Shown here piece by piece: positions 8,993 through 17,575 of a stretch of DNA of 26,925 nt; position 1 is the first letter of the stretch; every line of letters starts with the position of its first letter. The stretch spans positions 1-26,925 of the forward strand of contig JAWOJF010000266.1 in the NCBI GenBank assembly GCA_046481785.1, given 5' to 3'. This DNA comes from JAWOJF01 sp046481785. GTDB lineage: Bacteria; Bacteroidota; Ignavibacteria; Ignavibacteriales; Ignavibacteriaceae. The notes under the pieces are model-generated. The model made no database searches and had not been told where the DNA came from. It saw nothing but the letters and a program-made list of their open reading frames with translations. The position numbers and the translations under genes are program-made.

Positions 8993-10672
8993 ATGATAAA
9001 AAAACTGACTATCACCAGCTTGTTCTGTGTTCTGCTCTTCGGTTCTTTATTTGCTCAGTCGGACACAGTATTTGTTCCGGCAACTGATAATGATGGAAAT
9101 CCTCTGGTCAATTCAATTATTGAATATATTATTGCTGATACCAACGCTGCCGGAGAACAACTCCATTCAGTTTATAAACTGGAAAGAGGACAATGGTACC
9201 TGTTAGATATACCTGCTAACTTTTACAATCCTGTAAAAATAGTAGCAGATCCACCTTCAGAAGGTGTACCGCCGGCTAAAATAGTAGCTAATTATCTTCC
9301 TGAAACTTTAGAGGCAGCAACCGGTGATCTTTTAGAAGCATATGCCGATATTACTTTAGAAAATATCTGGCTTGCCGGTACTGTTTATTCTGGCGGTGAC
9401 AGAAGAGGCTGGGGAGATGGACAGGCTCTTACTGTAAGGGATTCCTTTGTAACTGTTACTATGAAAAATGTATGGGTGGATTATAACGGATGGTCCGTAT
9501 TTAGTACGGCAGTACCTCATACTTCATGGATTATAGACGGACTTCATGTTAGAAACGAAATGAATCCGGGTGACCAGTGGACTACTTTTATTTTCTTCCT
9601 CGAGACCTCACAAATAGTTGATAAATTTATTGCAAGGAACTGTACCTTCTTCCAGATCAACAGTTTTGTGATTTTCCCTCCTCCGGTAGTTCAGTATATC
9701 GAATTTGATCACTGCACATTTGTTAACAGTTACAAATGGCCTTTCCACAGAACTGAATGGTACAAGGCCAAATTCACAAACAATATCTTCTATAATTCAG
9801 GTTCTCTCGGCTTGTTACCAGGTGAACTTGCAGGACAGGACCCTGACGCTTTAATGTATGGGCTTATTAATGCAGATACTTTATTCGCAAATTCCAGTGA
9901 TACTATTCCAGCCGGGCCTTATACAATTCCTGAAAATCAGAGAGAGATTGAAGTTAGAAGTAATGTTTACTATTGGACAGATGATATACAGCAGTATTTG
10001 CAGGTTCATGATAGTGTAGTTGCTCCAATCTGGATGAACAGCCGCACTGAAGCTATGTTTGCTAATGATACCGACTGGCCCGGACTTGTTGAGGAAAACA
10101 ATGTTAACCAGGATCCGCAGTTCAATAGTTTCCCTGCCCTCCAGGAGGCAGTTGATTTTCTGGCCGTAGCAGTTCGTGATGTAAGAACAGGTAATACTCA
10201 TGAATGGGATTGGGATGATGATAAAGAATCAGATCCTGAATTCTACAGGCTTACTCACCCATACCCGCTACCTGAGAACTTTGCCTATTCTGGTAATTTT
10301 ACATCTACCGATGGATATCATGTAGGAAGCTTACAATATTATCCGGAAGAATGGGCAGAATATAAGGAGAATGTTACCGGGGTTGATGATGAAAATGGAA
10401 ACATACCTCAGAAATTCTCTTTAAACCAGAATTATCCTAATCCTTTTAATCCTTCTACTACTATTTCTTTTGATATTGCTGAACAGGGTAATTTCAGTCT
10501 AAAGATATATAACGTATTGGGACAGGAGTTAGCAACACTGGTTAATGGAGAGATGAAAATAGGCTCACATACCGTAAACTTTGATGCAAGTAATTTAGCA
10601 TCAGGCTTATATATATATAAATTAAGTGGTAACAACGTTTCTCTAACCAGAAAAATGATGCTCCTCAAATAA
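8993..10672 (+). CDS. secreted beta-helix-like surface protein with T9SS type A sorting domain, function unknown
   Basis: 559 residues. Signal peptide about 1-21 (LFGSLFAQ). The middle (about 100-300) shows repeated short beta-strand runs of the right-handed helix type, for example ITLENIWLAGTVYSGG, VTMKNVWVDYNGWSVF, KFIARNCTFFQINSF, IEFDHCTFVNSY and AKFTNNIFYNSG. It is rich in Trp and Tyr and acidic stretches (WDWDDDKESD). From about 477 the sequence NQNYPNPFNPSTT, an Ig-like fold and the end TRKMMLLK form a type A sorting domain, so the protein should reach the cell surface by T9SS. I see no catalytic motif I can name. It follows the TonB receptor by 120 bp, shares its transcript up to the terminator, and may be the glycan-binding surface partner of that receptor; a polysaccharide lyase-like or hydrolase role is not excluded. 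GGAGAAAG precedes the ATG. Confidence 0.8.
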   Translation: MIKKLTITSLFCVLLFGSLFAQSDTVFVPATDNDGNPLVNSIIEYIIADTNAAGEQLHSVYKLERGQWYLLDIPANFYNPVKIVADPPSEGVPPAKIVANYLPETLEAATGDLLEAYADITLENIWLAGTVYSGGDRRGWGDGQALTVRDSFVTVTMKNVWVDYNGWSVFSTAVPHTSWIIDGLHVRNEMNPGDQWTTFIFFLETSQIVDKFIARNCTFFQINSFVIFPPPVVQYIEFDHCTFVNSYKWPFHRTEWYKAKFTNNIFYNSGSLGLLPGELAGQDPDALMYGLINADTLFANSSDTIPAGPYTIPENQREIEVRSNVYYWTDDIQQYLQVHDSVVAPIWMNSRTEAMFANDTDWPGLVEENNVNQDPQFNSFPALQEAVDFLAVAVRDVRTGNTHEWDWDDDKESDPEFYRLTHPYPLPENFAYSGNFTSTDGYHVGSLQYYPEEWAEYKENVTGVDDENGNIPQKFSLNQNYPNPFNPSTTISFDIAEQGNFSLKIYNVLGQELATLVNGEMKIGSHTVNFDASNLASGLYIYKLSGNNVSLTRKMMLLK

Positions 10673-10687
10673 AAGAACCTATATATC

Positions 10688-10720
10688 AAGAGCGTCCGGG
10701 AGGACGCTCTTTGATTTTTT
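10688..10720 (+). terminator. intrinsic (rho-independent) terminator after the receptor/surface-protein genes
   Basis: Arms 10688-10697 (AAGAGCGTCC) and 10702-10711 pair perfectly over 10 bp around a GGGA loop, followed by TGA and a run of six T at 10715-10720. It lies 15 bp after the stop of the 559-residue gene and ends the first operon; the next gene begins at 10777. Confidence 0.93.
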
Positions 10721-10776
10721 AATTCTCATAATGTTACTAATGAAAAGTAGAAGAAATTCCGGGGAATCGAACAATT

Positions 10777-13700
10777 ATGAACTATCTTAAACCAACAGCT
10801 CTAGTAATTAGTGTTATAATACTTTTTTGTGTTGAATCTAACGCCTATAATATAAAATCAGTAGATGCACCTCCAAAAAGCCGTGCCGGAAAATCATTTT
10901 ATACTGAACCTCTCCATGATCAGAAAGCTATTTATTTAACTCCTGACAATTTTCCTGTTACACCAGATAAAGATGGGGATGATTCGGAAGCATTGCAGCA
11001 GGCAATAAATAAAGCGGAAGAACAATCTTCATTCGGCATTGTTATGATTCCTGAAGGCAGTTACCAGTTTACCAAAACAGTATATGTTTGGAGCGGCATA
11101 AGATTAATTGGTTACGGAAAAAACCGTCCCGTTTTTGTTCTTGAAGAAAATACTCCGGGATTCAGTGAAGGCGAGAATAAATACCTGGTTCATTTTGCAA
11201 GCGGCAGACCCGATGAAGGTAAGCCTGTCCGTGATGCAAACCCGGGTACATTTTACAGCGCAATAAGCAATATAAATTTTGATATTAAAAATGGGAATCC
11301 TTCAGCCGTAGCAGTACGGTCTCACTTTGCTCAGCATTGTTATATAGCGCATGTTGATTTTAATATCGGCAGCGGTAAAGCTGGTGTGGAAGAAGTTGGT
11401 AATGAAATAGATGACTGCAATTTTATCGGCGGTGAATACGGCATAATTACAACAAAACCCTCCCCGAGCTGGCCTTTTCTTATGATTGACTGTTATTTTG
11501 AAGGTCAAACCAAGGCTGCTATTTCAACTGAAGAGGGAGGACTTACACTAGTAAGGAATTATTTTAAGAATGTTCCCGGGGCTATAGTTGTTAATCCTGA
11601 CCGTGCTGAAGAACTTTTCTTAACAGACTCACGTTTTGAAAATATAAGCGGCCCTGCAATTATTATCAGTGATGAGTATAATGCCCGTCCCCAATTCAAT
11701 TTGAAGAATGTTGTGTGCATTGATGTTCCTGTACTTGCGTCATTTAGAAAAAGTAAAAAAGAAATTAAAGCACCCGGTAAAATTTACCTGGTTAAAGATT
11801 TCAGTCATGGCTTGCAGATTGAAGATCCTTACAAAACATCTGAAGTTAAAACTCTTTATGATATTACCCCACTTGATAAAATTCCTGATTTGGTAAAAAC
11901 CGATATTCCGGATCTTCCAGATTGTAAAAGCTGGGTAAACCTTTCTGAATTAGGAGCTAAAGGGGATGGTTTAACTGATGATACTGAAATATTAAAACAG
12001 GCTGTTGCAAAACATAATGCAATTTATCTTCCGACCGGAAGATATCTTATAAAAGAAACAATTGAACTTAAGCCGAATACCGTTCTCATAGGGCTAAATC
12101 CTATTACTACTCAAATTGTACTTGCAGATAAAACGCCAATGTTTTTAGGAACCGGAAGCCCTGTTCCAATGGTTGCTGCACCCAAAGGGGGAAATAATAT
12201 TATAACAGGTATCGGGCTTGATCCGGGTGCTTTTAATGAGCGTGTTGTTGCAGCAAAGTGGATGGCAGGCTCAAGCTCAATGATGAATGATGTCCGTTTT
12301 ATCGGCGGACATGGAACATATAATGCAGATGGTTCGAGAGTTAAACTATATAATGATTTCTATACTGGCGATCCATTCAAAGACAGGGACTGGGATTCAC
12401 AGTATTGGAGCTTATGGATAACAGATGGCGGCGGCGGTACTTTTAAAGATATCTGGACCCCTAACACTTTTGCCCAGGCAGGAATTTATATCTCAAATAC
12501 CTCAACCCCGGGACGCATATATGCAATGTCTGTTGAACATCATGTTCGTAACGAGGTTATATTAAGAAATGTTTCAAACTGGAAAATATATGATTTACAA
12601 ATGGAAGAGGAGGGTTCCGAAAGTCCGAATGCGTTACCTCTGCGGATAGAACATTGCAGTAATATTATATTTGCCAATTTATATTTGTACCGCGTAATCA
12701 GGATGATCAGTCCTTATCCAAATGCGGTTGTAATAAATTCTTCCAAAGATATTGAGTTTAACGGTATTCATGTTTACAGCCCGGGAAAATTTTCTTTCAA
12801 TAATACTATTTATGATCAATCAAATAACTATCAAATAAGGGAAAGAGAAATTGCTCGGTTAAAAATTTCGGGGCATCCTCCAAAGAAAAATGATATAATA
12901 AATAAATCGTCAGTAATTGCTCCCGGTGCGGAAGTTGAAAAAGCAGCGGGGGGTTTTGAATTTATTGATGGAGCTGCTGTTGATAATACCGGGAATATTT
13001 ATTTCACAGATTCACGCTGGAAACATATATACAGGTGGACGCATGAAGATCAAGAATTATCATTAATAAGGGAACTTCTTGTTACTCCCGCTGCGCTTGC
13101 ATTTGATCTGTCAGGGAATCTCCTTGTAACAACAAACAGGGGGCAGGTAGTAACTTTCCACCCGGATAGTACGGAAGAAAATATTGAGGTTTTAGAGCCG
13201 GTTCATCCTGGACAGCACAATGGTGTTGTTGCTTTATTACCGGGACACAGATGGAGAGATGAACATGACTTTTTAACTATTACAACTTATTCCAGTGAAA
13301 ATCCACCTGTAACTCATTCATCATATACTGAATATTTATTGAATTTCCAGAAAGATTCATTTGATCCTCTTAAAGAACATTTTGTATCGCGCGACGGACA
13401 TACATTCATTCCTCAATCTGAAGACTTGAGGAGAGCATACTCGCTGCGAGAGGCTGTGCCGGGTTATCCTTATTTTATGGCTGACGAATTTGGTCAGAAG
13501 ACCTATAAGTTTTCTGTTAATAAAGACGGTTCATTATCTAAGCCTGAACTTTTTGCAGAGAGGGGAGAGTTAGATGTTGCTGTTGATGATAAAGGAAATG
13601 TGTACATCCCCGCAGGAAATATTTTTGTTTATGATAAATCCGGAAAATTTATTGAAGAAATTAAAGTGCCTGAACGCCCGGCCTGCGTTCTGTTTGGCGG

Positions 13701-13803
13701 TAAGAATAACAGTACTCTTTACATAACTGCCAGGTCATCTTTATATAAGGTAGAGACCACCAATCAGGGACGAGTTATTAGAATAAATGAAAATGAGAAG
13801 TAG
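10777..13803 (+). CDS. GH55-like double beta-helix exo-beta-1,3-glucanase fused to an SMP-30/gluconolactonase-type propeller
   Basis: 1008 residues with signal peptide about 1-23 (ESNAYN). Two pectate-lyase-3-type beta-helix modules follow, each opening with an Asp-rich turn: DKDGDDSEA at 64-72 and GAKGDGLTDD at 393-402. Paired helices with these openings are the GH55 layout. The stretch EHH at 587-589, a conserved Asn at 601, then LQMEEE with E610-E612 matches, as I remember it, the spacing of the GH55 active-site glutamates (EH...N...QTE), which supports exo-beta-1,3-glucanase. From about 719 to 1003 a different domain starts: GAAVDNTGNIYFTDSRW, LAFDLSGNLLVTTNRG and VAVDDKGNVYIPAG are repeats of an NHL/SMP-30-like six-bladed propeller. 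No T9SS tail is present. The fusion is unusual. Catalysis by either half is inferred. It leads a two-gene unit with the next gene. Confidence 0.72.
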   Translation: MNYLKPTALVISVIILFCVESNAYNIKSVDAPPKSRAGKSFYTEPLHDQKAIYLTPDNFPVTPDKDGDDSEALQQAINKAEEQSSFGIVMIPEGSYQFTKTVYVWSGIRLIGYGKNRPVFVLEENTPGFSEGENKYLVHFASGRPDEGKPVRDANPGTFYSAISNINFDIKNGNPSAVAVRSHFAQHCYIAHVDFNIGSGKAGVEEVGNEIDDCNFIGGEYGIITTKPSPSWPFLMIDCYFEGQTKAAISTEEGGLTLVRNYFKNVPGAIVVNPDRAEELFLTDSRFENISGPAIIISDEYNARPQFNLKNVVCIDVPVLASFRKSKKEIKAPGKIYLVKDFSHGLQIEDPYKTSEVKTLYDITPLDKIPDLVKTDIPDLPDCKSWVNLSELGAKGDGLTDDTEILKQAVAKHNAIYLPTGRYLIKETIELKPNTVLIGLNPITTQIVLADKTPMFLGTGSPVPMVAAPKGGNNIITGIGLDPGAFNERVVAAKWMAGSSSMMNDVRFIGGHGTYNADGSRVKLYNDFYTGDPFKDRDWDSQYWSLWITDGGGGTFKDIWTPNTFAQAGIYISNTSTPGRIYAMSVEHHVRNEVILRNVSNWKIYDLQMEEEGSESPNALPLRIEHCSNIIFANLYLYRVIRMISPYPNAVVINSSKDIEFNGIHVYSPGKFSFNNTIYDQSNNYQIREREIARLKISGHPPKKNDIINKSSVIAPGAEVEKAAGGFEFIDGAAVDNTGNIYFTDSRWKHIYRWTHEDQELSLIRELLVTPAALAFDLSGNLLVTTNRGQVVTFHPDSTEENIEVLEPVHPGQHNGVVALLPGHRWRDEHDFLTITTYSSENPPVTHSSYTEYLLNFQKDSFDPLKEHFVSRDGHTFIPQSEDLRRAYSLREAVPGYPYFMADEFGQKTYKFSVNKDGSLSKPELFAERGELDVAVDDKGNVYIPAGNIFVYDKSGKFIEEIKVPERPACVLFGGKNNSTLYITARSSLYKVETTNQGRVIRINENEK

Positions 13804-13822
13804 TTAATTATTGAGGTAACTT

Positions 13823-15541
13823 TTGAACAAGATTCTGTTTTTATTTCTGTTTATGCTGCCGGTTTACCTTACAGCACAGGTAACAATTAAAGATACTACA
13901 ATTACATGGCATACATTTAATTATTCATTGAATAATAATATGGTTGACTGGTATACTGATATTGAGTATGACACTATCTCTAAAGTTTTTTCAGGTTATG
14001 TTATTGAAAATGAATATTTAAAAATTACCCTTGTACCAGAATTCGGCGGACGCATATTATCGATGATATATAAACCAACAGGGAAGGAGCAGCTTTATCA
14101 GAATCCTGCAGGTACACCATATGGTATTGGGCAAGACTGGTTTTATTACAGTTGGCTGATGGTTTATGGGGGTATATTTCCGACATTAACAGAACCGGAA
14201 CATGGTAAAGCATGGTTTCTGCCATGGGAGTTTACCATACTTAAAGAAACAACAGATACTATCCGGTGCCGGATGTCCTGGACAGATACTGTAGATGCAG
14301 AAATAGCTGATCCCGGCAAATGGAAATATGGTAAAACAAATTTAAGGTGTGATTATATAATAACATTAGTCAAAGGTGCCTCCTCTTTGGAAACTGATGC
14401 AGCAATATTTAATGATTCAAATGAAGATGTTGAATATGAATATTGGACATGTATAACGCTTGCTCCTGGTTCCGAGCCGGGAAATTCCAAATGCACAGAG
14501 GGTGCAGAATTAATTATTCCCGCAACCAAAGTGAAAATTCCTGCATGGTACCCCGATATAGCAAGGCAGGAACAGCGCATTCCCGGAGAAAACGGAATCT
14601 ATACTTTTACCAATCTTCGCCAATGGAAAAACTGGACCAACGATGGAATTGCATATCCCTGGAATGATACAGATGAAAATTACTGGGGTGTAATTAATCA
14701 TGACAATGAAGAAGGCTTGATACGAATTGCAGACAATAATGTAACAACCGGAATAAAAATTTGGGCATGGGGATACGAACAGAGTCAGGATATTGATCCT
14801 TTTAAAAATCCTGATGTTTCCCGGAGACCTTATGTTGAGTTATGGGCAGGGCACTCTAACGAATTTTTTGAATCTGCTGTTATTCCCGGGAATTCTGTAA
14901 AACAATGGAAAGAAATTTATGCACCCACTACCGGGCTTTCCAATGTAACAAACGCAAGCAACAGCATAATTGCAGATCTGAAAATTGATAATTTAAAAAC
15001 AATTAATCTTGGCTTTGTTACTACCCGCCCCGGCAGCGAAATTGATATAACTATAGAGTTAACAGGAAATGACCAGGAGGTTTTATTAACCGAAACTATT
15101 ATACCCGATCCTGTTTATGGCAACAAGGTAATAACCGATCTGCCGGATAACCACGCATGGACTGAAGAGGATAGTCTTATTTGCACAATTGGAAGTTATG
15201 ACGAGAATACATATTTAAGAATTTCAACTCCCCTAAATAATATTCCAACAGGTATTGCCGGAGATTTGGTTTCACCGGATGATTTCCATTTATATCAGAA
15301 TTATCCAAATCCTTTTAATTCTAGTACTAAAATCCATTATAAGATGGGCAGCAGGCAGTTTGTTACTATAAAAGTCTACGATCTCCTCGGTAAAGAAATA
15401 AGGACTCTTGTGAATGAACATAAACCTGCAGGTAATTATGAAATTGAACTGGATGCAGCCGGCATGTCGAGCGGAACATATTTTTATAGAATACAGACAG
15501 GGGGTTTTAGCAGTACCCGGAAACTTGTTTTGCTGAAATAG
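13823..15541 (+). CDS. secreted DUF5107-like (mutarotase-like fold) protein with T9SS type A sorting domain
   Basis: 572 residues starting at TTG 13823, with GAGGT seven bases upstream; no better ATG gives the signal peptide seen at 1-19 (LFMLPVYLTAQ). The segment NEYLKITLVPEFGGRI, then KPTGKEQLYQNP, is the characteristic opening of DUF5107, a beta-sandwich domain related in fold to aldose 1-epimerases and the non-catalytic sandwiches of glycosidases. Further features are YGGIFPTLTEPEHGKAWFLPW and a long Trp-rich body. At 492-500 QNYPNPFNS begins the type A sorting domain, which ends STRKLVLLK, so the protein should be exported to the surface. It sits 20 bp behind the GH55-like gene in one transcript, so a role in glucan binding or processing is the contextual guess. 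DUF5107 has no assigned reaction that I know of, and I do not assign one. Confidence 0.75.
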   Translation: MNKILFLFLFMLPVYLTAQVTIKDTTITWHTFNYSLNNNMVDWYTDIEYDTISKVFSGYVIENEYLKITLVPEFGGRILSMIYKPTGKEQLYQNPAGTPYGIGQDWFYYSWLMVYGGIFPTLTEPEHGKAWFLPWEFTILKETTDTIRCRMSWTDTVDAEIADPGKWKYGKTNLRCDYIITLVKGASSLETDAAIFNDSNEDVEYEYWTCITLAPGSEPGNSKCTEGAELIIPATKVKIPAWYPDIARQEQRIPGENGIYTFTNLRQWKNWTNDGIAYPWNDTDENYWGVINHDNEEGLIRIADNNVTTGIKIWAWGYEQSQDIDPFKNPDVSRRPYVELWAGHSNEFFESAVIPGNSVKQWKEIYAPTTGLSNVTNASNSIIADLKIDNLKTINLGFVTTRPGSEIDITIELTGNDQEVLLTETIIPDPVYGNKVITDLPDNHAWTEEDSLICTIGSYDENTYLRISTPLNNIPTGIAGDLVSPDDFHLYQNYPNPFNSSTKIHYKMGSRQFVTIKVYDLLGKEIRTLVNEHKPAGNYEIELDAAGMSSGTYFYRIQTGGFSSTRKLVLLK

Positions 15542-15627
15542 GATTTTTAATAAAAAGAAAGATTAACAGTCTCTTCCTAATATTCATCTCTTCCCTTCTT
15601 TAAACAACACATTAATATATGGAGTAT

Positions 15628-15678
15628 TCTAAGACCCTTCGCCAATCTGAAGAGTCTTAGATATTTATAACCTTTTTT
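15628..15678 (+). terminator. probable hairpin terminator after the GH55/DUF5107 pair
   Basis: Arms 15628-15635 (TCTAAGAC) and 15654-15661 pair over 8 bp, then one mismatch and four more pairs (CTTC/GAAG) around the loop GCCAATCT. A run of six T at 15673-15678 is 11 bases beyond the stem, farther than in a classical terminator, so this is a likely but not certain terminator. Confidence 0.5.
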
Positions 15679-15683
15679 AAAAG

Positions 15684-15751
15684 AATTATTATAAATAACC
15701 ATTATAATTCCTTGACAAGGAAAAATAATATACTATTATTACAATATAAGG
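15684..15751 (+). promoter_or_regulatory. promoter and putative operator of the tagatose-bisphosphate aldolase gene
   Basis: TTGACA at 15712-15717 and TATTAT at 15734-15739, 16 bp apart, form a sigma70-like promoter. TTGACA sits inside the perfect 11-bp palindrome CCTTGACAAGG (15710-15720). Just upstream is an AT-rich inverted repeat: AATTATTAT at 15684-15692 and ATTATAATT at 15701-15709, one mismatch. The block 15711-15751 is repeated in front of the isomerase operon (17598-17638) with 34 of 41 identical positions, which suggests control by a common regulator. The rest of the 15542-15807 gap holds only the preceding hairpin and no gene that I can see. Confidence 0.65.
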
Positions 15752-15807
15752 TTTTAAAACATTTTTAAAGGTAAAATAATAAACATAGTAAAGGAACAAT
15801 AATTTTA

Positions 15808-16635
15808 ATGAAACTAACCGAGCAACTGAATCTGGTACGTAAAGAAGGCAAAGCACTGCTTGCTGCTAATTTTTATAATTATGAAACATGTAAAGGCATT
15901 ATTTTAGCAGCTGCTGCATTAAAACAGCCTTTAATATTGCAGTTAACCAAGAGTTCTATTGACTATATGGGTATTAAGGCTGCTGTAAGTTTAGGCAGGG
16001 TGTTATCAAATGACTACAATGTACAATCGTGGATTCACCTTGATCATTGCAGGGAGATTGAACTTGTAAAAAAATGCCTGGATGAAGGATTTGACTCAGT
16101 AATGATTGATGCCAGTGATAAGACTTTCGAAGAAAATATTATTATTACAAGAGAAGTTGTTGAAACTGCCTCAAAGTATAATGTTAATGTTGAAGCAGAA
16201 CTTGGATATATAGCAAAGCCTGAAGGCGAAGTTGAAATAGATAAATTTACTGAACCTTCGGAAGCCAAAAGGTTTGTTGAAGAAACAGGTGTTACTTCAC
16301 TTGCTGTGGCAATAGGCTCCAAGCATGGGTTTTATAAAGGGGAGGCTAAGCTGGATATAGAAAGACTGAAAGCAATAAGGCAGGAAACAGATGCATATCT
16401 TGTGCTTCATGGGGGATCGGGGATTGCTGCCGGAGTTTTACAACAAGCTGTTATAAATGGAATTTGTAAAGTAAATGTTGCAACCGAAACAAAAGATATA
16501 TTTATGAGAACACTGAAGGAGGTAATGATAAAATCAGAAGATATTGATTTAAGGAATGTTTTCCCCCAGGCTATAAATGAAATACAAAAGTTGATCGAAT
16601 CCAAGTTAAAAATTGTTACAGGAAAATATAAATAA
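15808..16635 (+). CDS. class II ketose-bisphosphate aldolase, tagatose-1,6-bisphosphate type (AgaY/KbaY/GatY-like)
   Basis: 275 residues, usual for this family, cytoplasmic. It cleaves tagatose- or fructose-1,6-bisphosphate to dihydroxyacetone phosphate and glyceraldehyde-3-phosphate with zinc. Visible features are HLDHC at 77-81 (D79 catalytic, H80 zinc ligand), VEAELGYI as the second conserved segment, GSKHGFY with H173, LHGGSG with H201, and KVNVATE near the phosphate site. Tagatose rather than fructose specificity is inferred from the AgaS-type isomerase and from the KbaZ-like partner subunit encoded at 18848; KbaY and GatY need that partner for full activity. The gene is monocistronic with its own promoter, faces the DeoR gene tail to tail with 6 bp between stops, and is therefore separated from its partner subunit. 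The Shine-Dalgarno (AAAGGA) is rather far from the ATG. Confidence 0.87.
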   Translation: MKLTEQLNLVRKEGKALLAANFYNYETCKGIILAAAALKQPLILQLTKSSIDYMGIKAAVSLGRVLSNDYNVQSWIHLDHCREIELVKKCLDEGFDSVMIDASDKTFEENIIITREVVETASKYNVNVEAELGYIAKPEGEVEIDKFTEPSEAKRFVEETGVTSLAVAIGSKHGFYKGEAKLDIERLKAIRQETDAYLVLHGGSGIAAGVLQQAVINGICKVNVATETKDIFMRTLKEVMIKSEDIDLRNVFPQAINEIQKLIESKLKIVTGKYK

Positions 16636-16641
16636 AGCAAG

Positions 16642-17430
16642 TTAAACTAATATTACCTTCACATCCATGTTCTCAAGTCTCTGAAGTTCATCTTTTGGAA
16701 TGTTGGTGTCTGTGATGACTATATCAACATCACTCATAGGGGCTATGAAAGCAAAACTGCGTCTTAAAAATTTACTGGAGTCGGTAATTACAATCACTTC
16801 TTTGGAAATATCAATCATCATTCTGTTCAGTTGGGCTTCCTCAATATTAGGAGTAGAAATACCATATTGTGAGTCAATTCCATCAACACCAATAAAGAGT
16901 CTATCGCAGTAATAGTTTTTCAAGCTGTTTTCAGCAACCGGCCCTGTTAGAGAAAGAGAAATATGTCTTAGCATTCCGCCAAGCATCAGTATTTTAATTT
17001 TGTCGTAGTTTGATAATTGACTGGCAATATTCAAAGCGTTTGTAATGACAGTTAAGTTATCAAACCCTGATAAATTCTTTGCCATTTCCATAGCAGTTGA
17101 GCCTGAATCTATAATTATTGTATCTCCCTCATTAAGCAACTCTACTGCTTTTTTCCCTATTGCTTGTTTTTCCCTAAGGTTTCTTTTAGACTTCTCATAT
17201 AGTTTGTAATCTATTCCCACCCTTTGAGGCCTCATAGCTCCGCCTCGTGATCGAATGAGAAGGCCTTTATTCTCAAGTTGTGCAAGGTCGTTTCTAATTG
17301 TTACATCACTTACATTAAACTCATCACTTAGTTCCAGTATTTTAACTTGTCCGGCTGATTCCAGCTTTTCAATTATTTTTGCCCGCCTGTCCAGAGTCAT
17401 ATCTTTACTTCTATTATTATTGTTATCCAT
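16642..17430 (-). CDS. DeoR/AgaR-family transcriptional regulator
   Basis: 262 residues. The N-terminal winged helix-turn-helix reads GQVKILELSDEF, NVSDVTIRNDLAQLE and GLLIRSRGGA (about 27-66), the DeoR signature. The C-terminal DeoRC sensor domain (about 85-245) has DSGSTAMEMAKNL, VITNALNIASQL, MLGGMLRHISLSLTG and FIGVDGID, which form the sugar-phosphate pocket of the ISOCOT fold. Members are usually repressors released by a phosphosugar. It is encoded between, and on the opposite strand to, the aldolase gene and the AgaS operon, so I infer it controls both and itself. The effector may be tagatose-6-P or galactosamine-6-P by analogy with AgaR. The start at 17430 lacks a clear Shine-Dalgarno; the Met at residue 11 (MTLDRRAKI), where most family members begin, is a good alternative. 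Confidence 0.88.
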   Translation of the reverse strand: MDNNNNRSKDMTLDRRAKIIEKLESAGQVKILELSDEFNVSDVTIRNDLAQLENKGLLIRSRGGAMRPQRVGIDYKLYEKSKRNLREKQAIGKKAVELLNEGDTIIIDSGSTAMEMAKNLSGFDNLTVITNALNIASQLSNYDKIKILMLGGMLRHISLSLTGPVAENSLKNYYCDRLFIGVDGIDSQYGISTPNIEEAQLNRMMIDISKEVIVITDSSKFLRRSFAFIAPMSDVDIVITDTNIPKDELQRLENMDVKVILV

Positions 17431-17496
17431 TTAAGAGTCTTATATAAGTAAAAGTTATAGGATAAAAAAAAGCAATTATACAAACAAACATACAAA

Positions 17497-17524
17497 ATTA
17501 TATGAATTTTTATATGATTTGCAA
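17497..17524 (-). promoter_or_regulatory. putative promoter of the DeoR regulator gene
   Basis: Read on the minus strand, TTGCAA (17519-17524) and TATAAT (17497-17502) are 16 bp apart, a good sigma70-like match about 70 bp upstream of the DeoR start. On the plus strand the element overlaps two direct copies of TTATATGA at 17498-17505 and 17510-17517, 12 bp apart, which could be part of an operator. Confidence 0.45.
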
Positions 17525-17575
17525 GGTAAGAGTAAAGAAACTTATGAAACCTTATAAAAATAAAGTAAAAAAAAG

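Noticed and set aside
8993..10672. The beta-helix-like protein as a SusD homologue
   Set aside because: It lacks a lipoprotein signal (no lipobox Cys) and the TPR-like helical character of SusD, and ends in a T9SS domain. Only functional replacement, not homology, is proposed.
10756..10767. Short inverted repeat ATTCC-GG-GGAAT before the GH55-like gene
   Set aside because: It is only 5 bp per arm and overlaps the likely ribosome binding region; too short to call an operator.
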